Source: Prauserella rugosa (GTDB lineage Bacteria > Actinomycetota > Actinomycetes > Mycobacteriales > Pseudonocardiaceae). From it: a stretch of DNA of 6,306 nucleotides. Of the stretch, positions 5,631 through 6,306 are shown piece by piece. The translations under genes and the position numbers were made by a program. The stretch is from assembly GCF_000719975.1 (NCBI RefSeq), contig NZ_JOIJ01000043.1, positions 1-6,306 on the forward strand, in the 5' to 3' direction. Every line of letters starts with the position of its first letter. Within the stretch, counting starts at the first letter, position 1. The notes under the pieces were generated by a model, which had not been told where the DNA came from, searched no databases, and saw nothing but the letters and a program-made list of their open reading frames with translations.

Positions 5631-6204
5631 AGAATGACCCTCCTCACAAACTCGGTCACTTTACATGTGAATTCCCGCGATAGGGGCATGCAAAACCGAC
5701 CGCGTGGACAAGCTCAGCAGTACACGTTCCGCGGGCCATAGTGCCTCTCCCCCAACTCGACGTGATCGGTTGCCGCGCCCGCATACCCATCGAGTGACGT
5801 TTCAACGTCGTCACGCGGCGTCAGTCAATGTCGGCACCCCATTCGGCAAGGTATCTGGCCACACCGCCGCCTATGCCATGCCGGCTTGGGCCAATCGCCC
5901 TGTGGTTCCAAACGTCAACACGCCGGAGTAGCACAGTCGCGGATTCGCGCCAGGGTGTTCGAACACATCCATGGCAAGAAGATCCACCGCCGACTCGACT
6001 ACGGCCGCCGACCACGACCCGGGGTCGGCACGCTGGTCCGGGTTGACGAGCATCAACCACAACAGCTACAGCCTGCTGGGTCCGTGACGAGCCGACACTG
6101 TCGACCTGGCCGACCAGGTTATGGCCGCGCAACGAAGCGGGAAAACCGAACCGAACTGACGGGGCCGACTCTCCAAAACCTAGAACTCGCACTAGCCACA
6201 CCTA
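5631..6204. other. Non-coding or degraded stretch between dehydrogenase and insertion sequence
   Basis: This 574-bp stretch contains the leader of the dehydrogenase gene (5631 to about 5700) and then sequence without a gene I can call. An inverted repeat, GTGACG (5794-5799) with CGTCAC (5809-5814), may be a weak hairpin. Several overlapping frames are open on both strands, but none has a good start or recognised motif. The most gene-like piece on the - strand is listed as a possible pseudogene. Confidence 0.5.
5821..6062 (-). pseudogene. Possible remnant of a protein-coding gene, frame broken
   Basis: On the - strand, 5871-6062 reads as coding-like sequence with C/G-rich third positions (VNPDQRADPGSWSAAVVES, then AVDLLAMDVFEHPGANPRL) and stops at TAG near 5871. 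A different - strand frame over about 5821-5910 continues in similar style (GIGGGVARYLAEWGADID) to a TGA at 5821-5823. An upstream stop lies four codons before the first frame's earliest start. This would fit the 3' end of a gene with one frameshift, next to an insertion sequence. No family is recognised; the helical first part would suit a regulator C-terminal domain, but that is only an impression. Confidence 0.25.
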
Positions 6205-6306
6205 ACGGCGTGTCTCGTTTGGATCTTGACCCGTCGTCCGGGATGATCGTCCATTGTGGTTGATGCGTTGTCGTGGCGGTTGGTTCCTGATGAGTTGTGG
6301 GAGCTG
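6205..6306 (+). mobile_element. IS5-family insertion sequence, left end (continues beyond window)
   Basis: The transposase start at 6256 is preceded by about 50 bases beginning near ACGGCGTGTCTCGTTTGG, which has the look of an IS terminal inverted repeat. A TA dinucleotide at 6203-6204 just outside could be one copy of the 2-bp target duplication used by some IS5 subgroups. The exact boundary cannot be fixed without the right end. Confidence 0.6.
6256..6306 (+). CDS. IS5-family transposase, N-terminal fragment
   Basis: Seventeen codons from GTG 6256 read VVDALSWRLVPDELWEL and run off the window. The pattern of a basic/aromatic patch, then L-V-P-D-E-L-W-E-L, is the characteristic opening of actinobacterial IS5-type transposases (helix-turn-helix DUF4096 region before the DDE nuclease). 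An in-frame TGA at 6244-6246 limits the start to this GTG or the ATT just before it. There is no strong Shine-Dalgarno. Transposition function cannot be judged from the fragment. Confidence 0.75.
   Translation, partial: MVDALSWRLVPDELWEL

Noticed and set aside
5886..6263. 125-codon + strand frame running into the insertion sequence
   Set aside because: It crosses the apparent IS boundary, ends inside the IS leader and has no recognisable sequence; the transposase starts in another frame at 6256.
1..6306. CRISPR arrays, tRNA or rRNA genes, phage attachment sites
   Set aside because: No regularly spaced repeats, tRNA-like cloverleaf or rRNA signature was seen on either strand; the only exact repeat noted is the 13-bp pair at 3595-3634.

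Overview
The window reads as chromosomal DNA of a high-GC actinobacterium. The transport genes are strongly GC-biased at third positions, GTG and TTG starts are common, and the cobalamin riboswitch and lipoprotein are of ordinary actinobacterial type. The order or genus cannot be fixed from this sequence; a Pseudonocardiales-like host is only a guess.

Left part (1-402). The last 43 residues of a type I (AroF/G/H-family) DAHP synthase end at 134 on the + strand. A 268-bp convergent intergenic region follows. It holds a long hairpin (331-362) that is the best terminator candidate, and an odd ribosome-binding site plus start followed by a three-cysteine codon run (from 183).

Transport operon (3870 down to 403, - strand). 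An almost textbook cobalamin riboswitch (3714-3870), with its P13-like hairpin and complementary kissing loops, precedes three overlapping genes. These encode a lipoprotein substrate-binding protein of the BtuF/FecB fold and two FecCD-type permeases. FecCD systems are often labelled ferric-siderophore importers by default, but the riboswitch points to cobalamin or another corrinoid. No ATPase gene accompanies them, so the energising subunit must come from elsewhere.

Centre (3871-4840). This stretch has lower GC and looks accessory. It contains a perfect 9-bp-arm palindrome, two questionable tiny ORFs joined by a TGATG overlap, one convincing 123-residue orphan gene (4309-4680), and a perfect Shine-Dalgarno/GTG start at 4825 whose reading frame dies after 22 codons. 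The last looks like the severed 5' end of a lost gene.

Right part (4842-6306). A full-length short-chain dehydrogenase on the - strand closely resembles diacetyl/acetoin reductase (BudC type). It has lower GC (about 52-58% in lines counted by hand, against about 70% in the permeases) and is probably acquired. A 570-bp stretch with gene-like debris follows, and the window ends in the left end of an IS5-family insertion sequence with the first codons of its transposase. Overall, a conserved B12-import locus sits beside a patchwork of acquired or decaying DNA.
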